Shown: positions 17,308-29,025, numbered from the stretch's first letter. The stretch: DNA of 64,000 nucleotides from Hoylesella nanceiensis DSM 19126 = JCM 15639 (GCF_000379965.1 NZ_KB904327.1:434001-498000), one strand, 5' to 3'. A program made the numbers and translations. The notes: a model not told the origin generated them from the letters alone.

Positions 17308-20300
17308 ATGAATGCTCCCTTAACAGTTTACAAGGCAAGTGCAGGTTCTGGTAAAACATTTACATTGACAATAGAATATATCAAGCTGTTAATTAAGGAC
17401 CCTTTGTCGTATAAACAAATCCTAGCTGTAACCTTTACGAACAAAGCAACAGAAGAAATGAAGATGCGAATACTAAGTCAATTATATGGACTTTCACGTC
17501 TTCTCCCCGACTCTAACGCTTATTTAGAAATCATAAAGAAAGATACTGAGCTTTCAGAAGAACAGATTAGACAACGTTCTTCGTTAGCTTTGGGCTACCT
17601 CATTCATAACTATTCGTATTTTCAAATACAAACTATTGATACTTTTTTTCAAGGTGTTTTGAACAACTTAGCCCGTGAATTGGATCTAACAGCAAGACTT
17701 CGTGTGACTCTTAACGATGAACAACTGAAAGAAAGGGCTGTAGATAGATTGATAGAAGAGCTAGACCCTAAGGATAAAGTATTGAAATGGGTGCTCGATT
17801 TACTTGAAGAAAACCAAGAAGAAAACAAGGCTTGGAATATTATATCAGAGCTTAAGTCGTTTGGAAAGAATATCTTTTCAGACTTATACAAGCAAAATGA
17901 AAAACAATTGTCTAGCTTTTTAGAAGACGAAAACAAGGTTAAGGAGTTTAGAAGCACACTTATTAAAGTAAGAGAAGAGTCTATTGAAAAGCTAGATAAA
18001 GGCGTTGCGGCTTTCTTTGACATTCTAAATGAATCTGGATTAGACATCACTGACTTCAAAAATGGAGCAAGAGGGGTACCTAGTTACTTCCTAACTTTAC
18101 AAAAACAAGAGTACACTAAGACTAATTTTCCATCTAAAACAGCCCTAAATGGCTTAACAAGTTCAGACGCATGGATTAGCAAAAGCGGTGAAGAAAAGAA
18201 GCCTTACCTACGCAGTTTGGTAGAACAACGCCTCATGCCACTATTGAATGACGTCGAAAGTATGCGTGTTCCTGTTACCAAGACTATTCTTTCTGTCACT
18301 CTAACACTGCAACATCTCAATAAACTTCGATTGCTTAGTAACATCGAAAAGAAAGTACATGAGATCAATAACGAGAACAATCAGTTCTTATTAAGCGACA
18401 CTCAAATGCTCTTAAACTCGATGATTGAGGAATCAGATTCGCCCTTTTTGTTCGAAAAAATAGGCACTCGACTAGAGCATATCATGATAGATGAGTTTCA
18501 AGATACAAGTACTACGCAATGGAAAAACTTTAAAATACTCCTTAATGAGTGCCTAAGTCATGCCGAAAGTAGTAATCTTATTGTTGGAGATGTTAAGCAA
18601 AGCATTTACAGATGGAGAAATGGTGACTGGAAATTGCTGAATAATATCAACCAAGAATTCAATCATTCTGAGGACGTTTTAGATATAAAAAACCTCACAA
18701 CTAATTATCGTTCAAGTCGGAACATCATTACTTTTAACAATGCTTTCTTTAACGCTTTGGTGGAAACTGAAGCAAGAATATTACATGATATATCTGAAAA
18801 AGAGGAAGAACAGCTAAAAAGTGCTTATAATGATGTGGCGCAATTAGTTCCAAAGAGCAAGCCCAATAAAGGCTATGTGCAAATAGAATTGCTCAAAAAA
18901 GAGGTGTATGAAGAGGAAACTCTCGCACAAACTAAAGCCATTATTCAAGACCTTTTAAACAAAGGAGCACAGCCAAAAGACATTGCTATCATTCATCGTA
19001 AGAACGATAAGCTACAAGAAATAGCTAATTATTTAATGAATGAAATGCCCCATTTGCACTTTGTTTCGTCAGAAGCATTTAAGATTTGCTCTTCAAGTGC
19101 AGTGAATATCATTATAAAGGCATTGCAATTCTTAGTGAATAATGATGATAAACTGGCATTAGCAGAATTGGTTCAGACCTATCAAACAGAGGTATTGCAA
19201 AACAAAGATATCGATTCTTTAATGGTTGAGAATAGAGATTGTCTTGAAAATCTATTACCCAAGTCCTTCTATAGCAATATAAATGAGCTTAGAGAACTTG
19301 CCTTATTGAATTTAATAGAAACCATATTCAATGCTTTTTCGTTAGATACTTTGAAAGAACAAACAAGCTATGTTTGCACATTCTACGACAAAGTGAATGA
19401 GTTTATCACTGACAATGGCTCTAACTTACCATTATTCTTAAATCAATGGGAAGATGATTTGTATAACACAACCATATCAACTGAACAACTAGATGGTATT
19501 ACTCTCATCACAATCCACAAGTGTAAGGGTCTGGAATACAAGCATGTTATCATGCCATTCTGCGACTGGAAGCTTAAACAAGATGCGACAATGCTTTTCA
19601 AAACACCAGAGGCTCCATTCTCACAGATACCTATTTTGCCTATATATAACTCAAGAAACAAAATGATGAACACCATCTTTGAGTCGCAATATATAGAAGA
19701 ATACTCACAAACGATTGTGGATAACCTCAATATGTTATATGTTGCTTTCACTCGAGCATGCGACAGTTTGTTTGTTATATCATGTGCAAAACAAAACATT
19801 TCATATCGTGCTAGCTCTATAGAAGCTGCAATTACAAATATAAAAGAGCAATTGCCAGACTGCACTATCATTGATGAACTAGACAAAGACGATTGCTATT
19901 TCAAGTTTGAATATGGCCAATTAGAGGTTGAAACGAAGCAAAAGGAAGAAGAGAAGTCGATGAATATCTTTAAAACTCCTGTTATTTCGCACCAAATAGA
20001 CATAAAGAACTATGCAGAAAAGGCATCTTTCTTACAGAGTAATAAGAGTAATGAGTATCTAAAAGGAGAAGAAACTGAGTCTAAACAACAGCAATATATA
20101 GAGTTAGGACAAATTCTTCACAAGATATTCTCACAGATAAAGACGAAAGAAGATATTGCTTATGCCATCGAAGAATTGAACTATGAAGGCGTAATTGATA
20201 ACAAAAAGATAAACAAAGAGAAATTACAAGACCTTATATATAAACGCTTTGAGAACCCAACTGTAGAGGAATGGTTTAGCGATAAGTGGACTGTTTTCAA

Positions 20301-20538
20301 CGAATGTGCCATCCTTAGCGTTGATCCTACAACCAATTCGGTTATTAAAAGACGCCCCGACAGGGTGATATACGATGGAGATCAGATGATTGTTATCGAC
20401 TTTAAGTTTGGCTCTCCCAAAGATATTTATATCCAACAGATAGAGAGTTATATGACTCTTCTTAAGGAAATGGGTTATAAAAAGATTAAAGGTTATTTGT
20501 GGTTTGTATACTCTAATAATATAAAAGAGGTGAAATGA
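17308..20538 (+). CDS. addA: AddA-like UvrD-type helicase-nuclease
   Basis: The 1076-residue protein is a superfamily-1 helicase. Walker A is ASAGSGKT (residues 10-17), Walker B is DEFQDTS (near 395), and later motifs include GDVKQSIYRWRNGD, NYRSSRNI and ITIHKCKGLEYKHVIMP. A C-terminal PD-(D/E)xK nuclease is marked by RRPDRVI (near 1015) and VIDFKFG (near 1030). With the next gene it should form an AddAB-type complex that resects double-strand breaks for RecA. It overlaps that gene by 4 bases (ATGA), as expected for stoichiometric partners. The symbol is by analogy; Bacteroidota versions are divergent. Confidence 0.85.
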   Translation: MNAPLTVYKASAGSGKTFTLTIEYIKLLIKDPLSYKQILAVTFTNKATEEMKMRILSQLYGLSRLLPDSNAYLEIIKKDTELSEEQIRQRSSLALGYLIHNYSYFQIQTIDTFFQGVLNNLARELDLTARLRVTLNDEQLKERAVDRLIEELDPKDKVLKWVLDLLEENQEENKAWNIISELKSFGKNIFSDLYKQNEKQLSSFLEDENKVKEFRSTLIKVREESIEKLDKGVAAFFDILNESGLDITDFKNGARGVPSYFLTLQKQEYTKTNFPSKTALNGLTSSDAWISKSGEEKKPYLRSLVEQRLMPLLNDVESMRVPVTKTILSVTLTLQHLNKLRLLSNIEKKVHEINNENNQFLLSDTQMLLNSMIEESDSPFLFEKIGTRLEHIMIDEFQDTSTTQWKNFKILLNECLSHAESSNLIVGDVKQSIYRWRNGDWKLLNNINQEFNHSEDVLDIKNLTTNYRSSRNIITFNNAFFNALVETEARILHDISEKEEEQLKSAYNDVAQLVPKSKPNKGYVQIELLKKEVYEEETLAQTKAIIQDLLNKGAQPKDIAIIHRKNDKLQEIANYLMNEMPHLHFVSSEAFKICSSSAVNIIIKALQFLVNNDDKLALAELVQTYQTEVLQNKDIDSLMVENRDCLENLLPKSFYSNINELRELALLNLIETIFNAFSLDTLKEQTSYVCTFYDKVNEFITDNGSNLPLFLNQWEDDLYNTTISTEQLDGITLITIHKCKGLEYKHVIMPFCDWKLKQDATMLFKTPEAPFSQIPILPIYNSRNKMMNTIFESQYIEEYSQTIVDNLNMLYVAFTRACDSLFVISCAKQNISYRASSIEAAITNIKEQLPDCTIIDELDKDDCYFKFEYGQLEVETKQKEEEKSMNIFKTPVISHQIDIKNYAEKASFLQSNKSNEYLKGEETESKQQQYIELGQILHKIFSQIKTKEDIAYAIEELNYEGVIDNKKINKEKLQDLIYKRFENPTVEEWFSDKWTVFNECAILSVDPTTNSVIKRRPDRVIYDGDQMIVIDFKFGSPKDIYIQQIESYMTLLKEMGYKKIKGYLWFVYSNNIKEVK

Positions 20539-23432
20539 TGAACTTTTTAGAAGCTGTTGCAAAAGATATTATAGCGAAATATGGAACCAATTTGGCTGAT
20601 ATTGCCATTGTGTTCCCCAACAAACGTGCAGCATTATTTATGAATGAATACCTTGCACGTATTGCTAATAAACCTATATGGAGCCCTTCGTATCTAACAA
20701 TTAGTGACCTATTCTATCGCAATACCGATTTAGTTGCAGGCGATCAGATTAAACTTGTGTGTGATCTTCATCGTTCTTTTACTGAATGTACGGGCTTAGA
20801 TGAGACCTTAGATCATTTCTTTAACTGGGGACAATTATTGCTTTCAGACTTTGATGACGTTGATAAAAACATGGCAGAAGCATCTAAAGTGTTTGCAAAC
20901 ATACAGAACTTGCACGAATTAGACGATATTTCTTACTTGTCTGAACAGCAAAAAGAGATTATAAAGAAATTCTTTATCAACTTCAAAGACAACCATAATT
21001 CTGAGCTAAAGCAACGCTTTTTGAATCTATGGAGCAAACTTGAGGATATTTATAACAACTTTAATGCACGCTTAAAGCAACAAGGTATTAGCTATGAAGG
21101 GGCTATTTATAGGGAAGTTATTGAGCAAAAGAATCTTGATTTGCCTCATAAACACTACTTATTTGTAGGCTTTAACCTACTACAAAAGGTCGAACAAGAG
21201 CTGTTTAACATCATTAAGAAAGAAGGAAAGGCTCAATTTTATTGGGACTTCGACAAGTATTATACCACAAACAACCAACAAGAAGCTGGTTATTACATCA
21301 AACAATACTTATCAATATACCCTAATGAGCTTGACAATAGCGATGATTCGATATACAATTGTTTTAAGAACGAGAAAGACATCACATACATTTCTGCCAC
21401 AACTAATAATATACAGGCCCGCAATATAGCTGATTGGCTACAACAAAATGATAGAATAAAGGCAGGAAAAGATACCGTTATTGTTCTTTGCGACGAAACT
21501 TTATTACCCACAGTGCTACACTGTTTGCCCGAAGAAGTAGACAAAGTGAACATCACAATGGGCTTTCCTTTACAACAAACTCACATCAGTTCGCTTGTAA
21601 AGAGCCTCATCACACTACAATTAATAGGTAAGATTAATAACGAAGATCGATTCCGTTTGAAATATGTTGATGAGATTCTTAATCATCCTTACTGCCATTA
21701 TATATCTGAAAAGAATAAGGAGTTGTATTCAAATCTGCACAAAAAGCATAATTACTATCCCACTTCTGAAGAACTTCAGATAGACGATTGTCTTGCTAAG
21801 GTGTTCTCTTCGCCAGCCGATATACACGAAACTCATTTTGCATCACTTGTCGATTGGATTATAGAAATTGTAGAACTCATTGGCAATAACACCAAAGAAG
21901 CAAATGATCCACTACTAAAAGAGTCGGTATTTAGAATGTTTACACTGCTCAACAGGGTAAATTCGCTTATAAAAAGCAACGACTTAGTTGTAGATCTTGT
22001 AACCTTAAAGGGCGTAATAGATCAGTTTATTCAATCTACAACCATTCCTTTCCATGGTGAACCAATCGAAGGAATACAGATAATGGGAGTGCTAGAAACC
22101 CGTAATCTCGATTTCAAACACATTCTAATGATATCGTGTAACGAGGGAAATATGCCCAAGTCGATTCACGACTCATCATTCATTCCCTATTCAATACGCA
22201 AAGCATACAACCTAACAATTATCGATCATAAGATCGCTATCTTTGCTTATTACTTCTATAGACTCATCCAAAGAGCCCAAGATATCACGATTTCATATAA
22301 CAGTGGAACTGCATTTGGACAAAATTCAGAAATGAGTCGCTTTATGATTCAGCTCATGGTAGAGAGCAAACACTCTATAAAAAGACAATCATTGCTCACC
22401 AATCAATATCTAGAACCAACTCAAAACAAATGTATTTCAAAGTCAAAAGAGATTATGAACATTCTCAATGGCATTGAAAAGATATCACCTTCAGCTATCA
22501 ACGAGTATCTAAAATGCCCGTTTAAGTTCTATTATAGTAAGATATTAGGCATTAGAGAGCCTGATATTGAGCAAGAAGGAGCCTTAGATAACAGAACTTA
22601 TGGAAATGTTTATCATAGGTCTGCCGAGCTGATTTACCAAAAGATAATGGATAAAAATAATGTCGTGTCAAAAGAAAGTATTGAAAAGATACGCAAAAGT
22701 AGAGCGACAATTGAACTTTGTGTAGATGAAGCCTTCAGCGAACTGGTATTTAAAACAACTTCTTCAAAGTATCGTCCTAAGTATAATGGTTTACAACTTG
22801 TTAACCGAGAGAGCATTATTAACTACCTAATAAAAATGCTCCAACAAGACGAAAAGTCTGCTCCTATCACCATAAAGGGACTTGAGTTGCGCATTAATTC
22901 AGAGATTTCGTTCATTAGCAACAACGAAAAGAGAAGTTTAACAATCAAGGGTTTCATTGATAGACTAGACGAAGTGCATCACGAAAGTGAAGGAAGAATG
23001 ATAAGAGTTATCGACTATAAAACAGGTAGACCTAGCTTAAAACAGCCCAAAGACATTGAAGATGTGTTTAATAGAACAAAGATTCACGAGACAAAAGCAG
23101 ACTATTATCTACAAACAATGCTCTATTCTAATGTTGTAAGAGATAATATTGAACTGAATAAAGAACAACTTCCTGTGAGTCCATGCCTTGTATATATTCA
23201 AAATATAGGTTCTGAAACAAACAAAATTCACTTGGAATTGAAGAACGAACCTATATATGATATCAAGTCATATCAAATAGATTTTATGGCAAATCTTCAA
23301 GGAGTACTTGGTGAAATCTTTAATAGTGAGATCCCATTTACCGCTACTCAAGATACATATTGGTGCAAATACTGCCCTTATAGTAAACTATGTATCGAGA
23401 AACGACAACAGCAAGAACAGCCAAGTCAATAA
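20535..23432 (+). CDS. addB: AddB-like PD-(D/E)xK nuclease with Fe-S cluster cysteines
   Basis: The 965-residue partner of AddA has a degenerate helicase-like N-terminal two-thirds and a RecB-type nuclease at the C-terminus (GFIDRLDE and VIDYKTG near 825). One cysteine in YLKCPFKFYY (near 660) and three in WCKYCPYSKLC (near 943-953) make the four-cysteine arrangement that holds a 4Fe-4S cluster in AddB. The start is ATGATG within the addA stop; either Met could serve. The operon ends at the hairpin at 23511-23550. The presence of both nuclease domains matches AddAB rather than RecBCD. Confidence 0.85.
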   Translation: MMNFLEAVAKDIIAKYGTNLADIAIVFPNKRAALFMNEYLARIANKPIWSPSYLTISDLFYRNTDLVAGDQIKLVCDLHRSFTECTGLDETLDHFFNWGQLLLSDFDDVDKNMAEASKVFANIQNLHELDDISYLSEQQKEIIKKFFINFKDNHNSELKQRFLNLWSKLEDIYNNFNARLKQQGISYEGAIYREVIEQKNLDLPHKHYLFVGFNLLQKVEQELFNIIKKEGKAQFYWDFDKYYTTNNQQEAGYYIKQYLSIYPNELDNSDDSIYNCFKNEKDITYISATTNNIQARNIADWLQQNDRIKAGKDTVIVLCDETLLPTVLHCLPEEVDKVNITMGFPLQQTHISSLVKSLITLQLIGKINNEDRFRLKYVDEILNHPYCHYISEKNKELYSNLHKKHNYYPTSEELQIDDCLAKVFSSPADIHETHFASLVDWIIEIVELIGNNTKEANDPLLKESVFRMFTLLNRVNSLIKSNDLVVDLVTLKGVIDQFIQSTTIPFHGEPIEGIQIMGVLETRNLDFKHILMISCNEGNMPKSIHDSSFIPYSIRKAYNLTIIDHKIAIFAYYFYRLIQRAQDITISYNSGTAFGQNSEMSRFMIQLMVESKHSIKRQSLLTNQYLEPTQNKCISKSKEIMNILNGIEKISPSAINEYLKCPFKFYYSKILGIREPDIEQEGALDNRTYGNVYHRSAELIYQKIMDKNNVVSKESIEKIRKSRATIELCVDEAFSELVFKTTSSKYRPKYNGLQLVNRESIINYLIKMLQQDEKSAPITIKGLELRINSEISFISNNEKRSLTIKGFIDRLDEVHHESEGRMIRVIDYKTGRPSLKQPKDIEDVFNRTKIHETKADYYLQTMLYSNVVRDNIELNKEQLPVSPCLVYIQNIGSETNKIHLELKNEPIYDIKSYQIDFMANLQGVLGEIFNSEIPFTATQDTYWCKYCPYSKLCIEKRQQQEQPSQ

Positions 23433-23510
23433 ATCTCATCTCGCATATACATATATAATAGGTATTCAACTCAGTGCTTAAATATCTATTTGCGATATAG
23501 AATCCTATTT

Positions 23511-23550
23511 AAAGGGAGCGTAAGCAAACACAAGCTACGCTCCCTTTATT
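23511..23550 (+). terminator. Terminator of addAB
   Basis: AAAGGGAGCGTA and TACGCTCCCTTT form a perfect 12-bp GC-rich stem around 13 nt, followed by ATTTAT. It lies 79 bases after the addB stop. Confidence 0.7.
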
Positions 23551-23575
23551 TATAGTTATTCTGAAACTGGATTCC

Positions 23576-23685
23576 AATTACATTGCTATTGCTTTATAAA
23601 AGCATATCTTTTACACTGTAAATGCAATGCTTTTACCACCTAATTACATTGCTTTTATTTTGCTTACACAATGCTCTTATAATAA
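23576..23685. repeat. Five-unit 22-bp intergenic array, copy D
   Basis: Units start at 23576, 23598, 23620, 23642 and 23664. It is the only array here with five units. The last begins TTAC rather than AA but keeps the ACAATGC core. The 7+4 base rhythm (core, then an A-type or T-type linker) can be followed through all 110 bases. It lies between the addAB terminator and the rho promoter in the co-directional gap 23433-23855; nothing else is seen there. Confidence 0.88.
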
Positions 23686-23755
23686 AAAGGAAAATGAGCA
23701 GCAACACACATCCTTAAAAAATACTAAATAAGAGAATTAATATCATCTTATATTC

Positions 23756-23784
23756 TTGTTTACAATGATTTTTTATAACTTTGC
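23756..23784 (+). promoter_or_regulatory. Promoter for rho-uvrA
   Basis: TTG (23756-23758), 17 bases, then TAACTTTGC (23776-23784). The TTG at 23781 that could be read as an upstream in-frame start is part of this -7 box, so translation must begin downstream, at the ATG at 23856. Confidence 0.65.
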
Positions 23785-23855
23785 ATCTACATTTTAACAA
23801 CACATGTTTCTATCCAGGAAACATTTTTTATTTCAACAACATTTTATATATACAG

Positions 23856-25862
23856 ATGTATAGTAAAGACATATTAACATCCAAAAGTATATCTCAGCTC
23901 GAGGATATAGCTAAAGAAATAGGTGCCGAAATCAAGTCGGATTTCAACCATGAAGAAATTATTTACGCTATTCTAGACCGTCAAGCAGTTGTCGAAGGTA
24001 ATAAAAATCCTTTGGGAACAACAAGAAAAAGAACAAGAATAGCAAAGAAAGAAACCGATCGAGTTTATTCTGTTAACGGAAAAGAAGGCGAAAACTTTGA
24101 TGTAAAGAAAAATAAAAAATCAGTAGAACAACCTTCTTTATTTAAAGAAAAGAAAGCAGAAAATGAATCAACAACAACCTCTACTAGCGATAAAGAAATA
24201 ACTGCCGAAGAACAACTTGCAAAGATTCCTAAGCATAGAGGACGTAAAACAAAGAAAGAACTTGAGCTTCTTGCACAAATAGAGAAGCAAGAAGAGGAGA
24301 AAAAATTAAAGGAACAAGAAGCTCAAGAACAAGAACCTGTAGCACAAGAAGCTACTCCTGAGGTTGAAACTCCTACAACAATTCAGGAAGAACCCACCGT
24401 TTCTGAAGAAAATTTTGTACCTGAAGCAGCATTCTCTGCAAATGAATTACCAAGCGATTCAGAAGCACTCAATCAAGATAATACACTTATTCAACAGCTT
24501 CAAGAGAAGATAAACTCTCATAATGAAGCACAAGAAGCACCCCAAGAGGTATTCCCTGAGGGTGTTTGGGAAGGTGATCCAGGAGACGGAACTGATTTTA
24601 TTACAGTGGTAGACATACCTATCGAAGATCAAGGTGCAATGCCTACATACGACATTTTCGATAATCCTACTACTCCACTTGCAGCAAGTTCTATTGCACC
24701 TACAGCAAACTTGATTGAAGAACCACAACAAAGTTACGACTTTTCAGATATCATTACTTCATCAGGAGTATTAGAAATAATGCCTGATGGATATGGTTTC
24801 TTGCGCTCTAGTGATTACAACTATCTTTCATCTCCTGATGATATATATGTTGCAACATCATTTATTAAGCGCTATGGACTAAAGACTGGCGATGTAGTTT
24901 ACTGCCATGTACGTCCTCCACACGATGGAGAAAAGTACTTTCCACTAACAAGTATCGATAAGATTAATGGTAGAAACCCTTCTGAAGTGCGTGATAGAAT
25001 ATCATTTGAGCACCTCACTCCACTCTTTCCAGATGAGAAATTCGATCTTTGTGGCGATAGAAGTACAACCAATTTAAGTACTAGAATAGTTGATCTTTTC
25101 TCTCCAATAGGAAAAGGACAACGTGCTCTTATAGTTGCACAACCTAAGACTGGTAAGACAATATTAATGAAAGATATTGCTAATGCCATTGCAGCTAATC
25201 ACCCAGAAGCATACTTAATGATGCTATTAATTGACGAACGCCCTGAAGAAGTTACCGATATGGCTCGCACTGTCAATGCTGAAGTAATCGCATCTACATT
25301 CGATGAACCTGCAGAAAGACATGTAAAGATTGCTGGTATCGTACTAGAAAAGGCTAAAAGAATGGTTGAATGCGGTCATGACGTAGTGATATTTCTAGAT
25401 TCTATCACTCGTTTGGCACGAGCATACAATACAGTTTCACCTGCTTCTGGAAAGGTATTAACTGGTGGTGTCGATGCAAATGCACTTCAAAAGCCTAAGC
25501 GTTTCTTCGGTGCAGCACGTAATATCGAAGGCGGAGGCTCATTAACTATCATCGCAACTGCATTGATTGACACTGGAAGTAAGATGGATGAAGTTATCTT
25601 TGAAGAGTTTAAAGGTACTGGAAATATGGAACTTCAACTTGATAGATCACTATCAAATAAACGCATATTCCCTGCAGTTAACCTTGTTGCATCAAGCACT
25701 AGACGTGATGATTTACTACAAGATAGAACAACACTTGATAGAATGTGGATTCTTCGTAAGTACATTTCTGATATGAATCCTATTGAAGCTATGAATTCAA
25801 TACATAACAGAATGACCACAACTCACGACAACGAAGAATTCTTATTGTCAATGAATTCATAA
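23856..25862 (+). CDS. rho: Transcription termination factor Rho with long N-terminal insertion
   Basis: Rho is the hexameric RNA helicase that ends transcription at factor-dependent sites. From the ATG at 23856 the product has 668 residues, against about 420 in E. coli. A short Rho-N helical domain ([18 protein letters not shown]) comes first. Then come about 230 residues of low-complexity Glu/Gln/Pro/Thr sequence predicted to be disordered. The cold-shock RNA-binding domain starts near residue 300 ([15 protein letters not shown]). The ATPase core has Walker A QPKTGKT (near 430) and [13 protein letters not shown]. Bacteroides Rho has a comparable disordered insertion that drives phase separation. 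uvrA follows 2 bases after the stop. Confidence 0.95.
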   Translation: MYSKDILTSKSISQLEDIAKEIGAEIKSDFNHEEIIYAILDRQAVVEGNKNPLGTTRKRTRIAKKETDRVYSVNGKEGENFDVKKNKKSVEQPSLFKEKKAENESTTTSTSDKEITAEEQLAKIPKHRGRKTKKELELLAQIEKQEEEKKLKEQEAQEQEPVAQEATPEVETPTTIQEEPTVSEENFVPEAAFSANELPSDSEALNQDNTLIQQLQEKINSHNEAQEAPQEVFPEGVWEGDPGDGTDFITVVDIPIEDQGAMPTYDIFDNPTTPLAASSIAPTANLIEEPQQSYDFSDIITSSGVLEIMPDGYGFLRSSDYNYLSSPDDIYVATSFIKRYGLKTGDVVYCHVRPPHDGEKYFPLTSIDKINGRNPSEVRDRISFEHLTPLFPDEKFDLCGDRSTTNLSTRIVDLFSPIGKGQRALIVAQPKTGKTILMKDIANAIAANHPEAYLMMLLIDERPEEVTDMARTVNAEVIASTFDEPAERHVKIAGIVLEKAKRMVECGHDVVIFLDSITRLARAYNTVSPASGKVLTGGVDANALQKPKRFFGAARNIEGGGSLTIIATALIDTGSKMDEVIFEEFKGTGNMELQLDRSLSNKRIFPAVNLVASSTRRDDLLQDRTTLDRMWILRKYISDMNPIEAMNSIHNRMTTTHDNEEFLLSMNS

Positions 25863-25864
25863 GA

Positions 25865-28699
25865 ATGAACAACTATATCGAATTAAAAGGAGCTCGTGTT
25901 AATAACCTAAAGAACGTGAGTATTAATATACCTAGAAACAAATTCATCGTTATATCGGGTGTTTCTGGGTCAGGAAAGTCATCACTTGCCTTTGATACTT
26001 TATATGCAGAAGGACAAAGAAGATATGTAGAATCATTGTCATCTTATGCTAGACAGTTCTTAGGTAGAATGAGTAAGCCTGATATTGACTATATAAAAGG
26101 ACTCCCACCAGCTATTGCAATTGAGCAAAAAGTTAATTCAAGAAACCCAAGAAGTACTGTAGGTACATCAACAGAGATATATGAATACCTTCGACTTCTA
26201 TATGCCCGAATAGGCAAAACCTTCTCTCCTGTCAGTGGAAAGGAAGTAAAAAAGCATACAATAGATGATATTTTAAATAAGATTTCATCATTTTCTAATG
26301 GTACAAAGTTTACCATTATGGCTCCCTTTCAACAAGATAAAGGAAAAGAATTAACGAGCCAATTGGGACTATTACAGCAGGAAGGATATAGCAGAATATG
26401 GTGTAATGACGAGTTTTATCGCATAGATGATGTTCTAGAAGATACTAGTTTGCTAAACAATATCCCTGTTGATAAGATTGCACTTTTAATCGATAGACTT
26501 TCAAAAAGCGATGATCAAGAGTTCGTTTCTCGTGCAACTGATTCAATAGAAACAGCATTATACGAAGGAAACGGAACTTGCTTGGTCATGATGTTACCAT
26601 CAAATATCATCTATCAGTTCTCTACTGTATTTGAAGAAGATGGCATAACATTCGAAGAACCCAATAATAATATGTTCTCATTCAACTCTCCTTTGGGCGC
26701 ATGCCCTAAGTGTGAGGGGTTTGGAAACATTATAGGTATAGACGAAAAGTTGGTCATTCCCAAAACTTCTTTAAGCGTTTACGACGGATGTGTGCAGCCT
26801 TGGAGAGGCGAAAAGGTTGGAATTTGGAAAGACGAGTTTATTAGAAGAGCTCCAAAAGATAACTTTCCGATATTCGAACCCTACTATGCTCTATCACAAG
26901 AGCAAAAATATCAACTTTGGAACGGATTGCCTTCAGAACAACACTTACCATTAAAAGAACGTATATGCATCAACGCTTTATTCCTAGTTCTTAAGGAAAG
27001 CATATATAAAATGCAAAGTCGTTTTATGATAAGTCGTTTCTCTGGCAAGACAACATGCCCCGAATGCCATGGCACTCGCTTAAAGAAAGAGGCAAATTGG
27101 GTAAAGATAAATGGAATGAGTATCACAGACTTAGTCCAAATGCCCATTGCAAATCTTATCGAATGGTTTAACCATTTAGAGCTAACTGAGCAAGAACAAG
27201 CCATCGGAAGACGTCTTCTCATAGAAATAAAGAATAGACTTTCGTTCTTAAGAGATGTGGGATTAGGTTATTTAACACTCAATAGAGCATCTAATTCACT
27301 AAGTGGTGGAGAAAGTCAACGCATCAATCTCACCACATCTCTTGGCAGTTCACTCGTTGGTTCGCTATATATTCTAGACGAACCAAGTATTGGTTTGCAC
27401 ACAAGAGATACCGAAAGACTCATCAAAGTACTAAAAGAACTACAATCATTAGGCAATACTGTGATTGTTGTTGAGCACGATTCTGATATGATTAACGCTG
27501 CTGATCATCTTATTGACGTTGGTCCTAACGCAGGAAGACTAGGTGGTGAGATCGTATTTAACGATGAGTTAAAGGTTATTCTCGATGGAAATACCAATGA
27601 ATTAGTTCAGAAATACCCTCATTCTCATACCCTTAAGTATTTAAAAGGTGTAGAAAAGATTTCAACTCCCGCATCAAGAAGAGCATGGAATCAATCTATT
27701 TTACTTACAGGAGCACGAATGAACAACTTGAAAGGAGTTGATATTGAAATTCCACTAAATACCTTTACTGTTGTAACAGGTGTGAGTGGTTCGGGTAAAT
27801 CGTCGTTAATTAAAGGAACATTATATCCTGCTTTGAAGCGTCATTTAGATGAAACTGCAGACCTACCAGGCGAGTATAACGAGCTAAAAGGAGATTGGGA
27901 AAGTATTAAACACGTTGAGTTTGTAGACCAAAACCCTATTGGAAAGAGTTCAAGATCTAACCCTGCAACCTACGTCAAGGCTTATGATGCCATTCGACAG
28001 CTATTTGCAGAACAACCATTGGCAAAGCAAATGGGCTTCTCTCCACAATATTTCTCATTCAATGCAGATGGTGGAAGATGTGAAGAATGTAAAGGAGCGG
28101 GTGTTATTACCGTTGAAATGCAGTTTATGGCAGACCTTGTTTTAGAGTGTGATGCATGTCATGGACAACGCTTTAAGCAAGATATTCTATCAGTTATGGT
28201 AGATGGAAAGAATATAAATGATATTCTAAATTTAACTGTTTCTGAAGCGATTGAATTCTTTACACAACACAAACAAAAGTCAGTTGTAAATAAATTAAAG
28301 CCTTTAGAAGATGTTGGACTAGGATATATCAAGCTAGGTCAAAGCTCATCTACATTGTCTGGAGGTGAAAGTCAGCGTGTAAAATTAGCTTATTTCATAG
28401 GACTCGAGAAACAAGAACCTACGATGTTTATCTTCGATGAGCCCACAACAGGACTTCATATCAATGATATTAAAAAGCTTTTGGCTGCTTTTGATGCACT
28501 AATAGCACGTGGTCACAGTATACTTGTAATTGAACACAACCTAGAAGTAGCGAAATGTGCAGACTATATCATCGATTTGGGACCTGAAGGAGGCGATAAA
28601 GGCGGTAAACTTGTATTCCAAGGAACTCCAGAAAACCTTGTAAAATCAAAAGAAAGTATCACAGGAAAATACTTAAAAGACCTACTTTCTAAGAAATAA
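25865..28699 (+). CDS. uvrA: Excinuclease ABC subunit A
   Basis: UvrA finds bulky DNA lesions and loads UvrB in nucleotide excision repair. The 944-residue product has two ABC ATPase halves: Walker [10 protein letters not shown] near residue 33 and again near 640, and signatures LSGGESQR in both halves. Zinc-binding CxxC pairs are visible: [24 protein letters not shown] and CDACHGQR. Length and order are normal. It is the second gene of the rho operon, 2 bases from the rho stop, and is followed by a 16-bp stem terminator. Coupling a repair gene to rho is a positional observation only. Confidence 0.96.
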   Translation: MNNYIELKGARVNNLKNVSINIPRNKFIVISGVSGSGKSSLAFDTLYAEGQRRYVESLSSYARQFLGRMSKPDIDYIKGLPPAIAIEQKVNSRNPRSTVGTSTEIYEYLRLLYARIGKTFSPVSGKEVKKHTIDDILNKISSFSNGTKFTIMAPFQQDKGKELTSQLGLLQQEGYSRIWCNDEFYRIDDVLEDTSLLNNIPVDKIALLIDRLSKSDDQEFVSRATDSIETALYEGNGTCLVMMLPSNIIYQFSTVFEEDGITFEEPNNNMFSFNSPLGACPKCEGFGNIIGIDEKLVIPKTSLSVYDGCVQPWRGEKVGIWKDEFIRRAPKDNFPIFEPYYALSQEQKYQLWNGLPSEQHLPLKERICINALFLVLKESIYKMQSRFMISRFSGKTTCPECHGTRLKKEANWVKINGMSITDLVQMPIANLIEWFNHLELTEQEQAIGRRLLIEIKNRLSFLRDVGLGYLTLNRASNSLSGGESQRINLTTSLGSSLVGSLYILDEPSIGLHTRDTERLIKVLKELQSLGNTVIVVEHDSDMINAADHLIDVGPNAGRLGGEIVFNDELKVILDGNTNELVQKYPHSHTLKYLKGVEKISTPASRRAWNQSILLTGARMNNLKGVDIEIPLNTFTVVTGVSGSGKSSLIKGTLYPALKRHLDETADLPGEYNELKGDWESIKHVEFVDQNPIGKSSRSNPATYVKAYDAIRQLFAEQPLAKQMGFSPQYFSFNADGGRCEECKGAGVITVEMQFMADLVLECDACHGQRFKQDILSVMVDGKNINDILNLTVSEAIEFFTQHKQKSVVNKLKPLEDVGLGYIKLGQSSSTLSGGESQRVKLAYFIGLEKQEPTMFIFDEPTTGLHINDIKKLLAAFDALIARGHSILVIEHNLEVAKCADYIIDLGPEGGDKGGKLVFQGTPENLVKSKESITGKYLKDLLSKK

Positions 28700-28734
28700 C
28701 TCAAATATAATAGATGATAAAACATCATCAAATA

Positions 28735-28795
28735 CGAGCAATATAAAATACAAATATCTAGCAATGGATAAACTATTTTATATTGCTCGTTTCTT
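28735..28795 (+). terminator. Terminator of rho-uvrA
   Basis: A perfect 16-bp stem is formed by bases 28735-28750 and 28774-28789 (CGAGCAATATAAAATA and its complement), with a 23-nt loop and TTTCTT after it. It lies 36 bases past the uvrA stop. Confidence 0.7.
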
Positions 28796-29025
28796 GTTAC
28801 ACTCTTCCCACTCTCCTATCCGCTTTTAGATCAACATACTTTATCCTTAGAATTCAATTCCTTTACCCCCTATCTAAGTCACAACTCACACCCTTTTTAG
28901 AATACTTTTACCCCGCAAAGGATATAATATATCTTCTACTTTTATTAACTTCATACACCTAAAAAACTTTTCTAGTATTCTAGAATAAGATTTATTGCTT
29001 AATAAAAAACTATATCTTCTACTCT

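Noticed and set aside
17649-18059. 136-residue minus-strand open frame (and one of 147 residues at 19443-19886) inside addA
   Set aside because: Both are antisense shadows: Ser/Leu-rich products mirroring the Glu/Lys-rich helicase frame, with no start signals.
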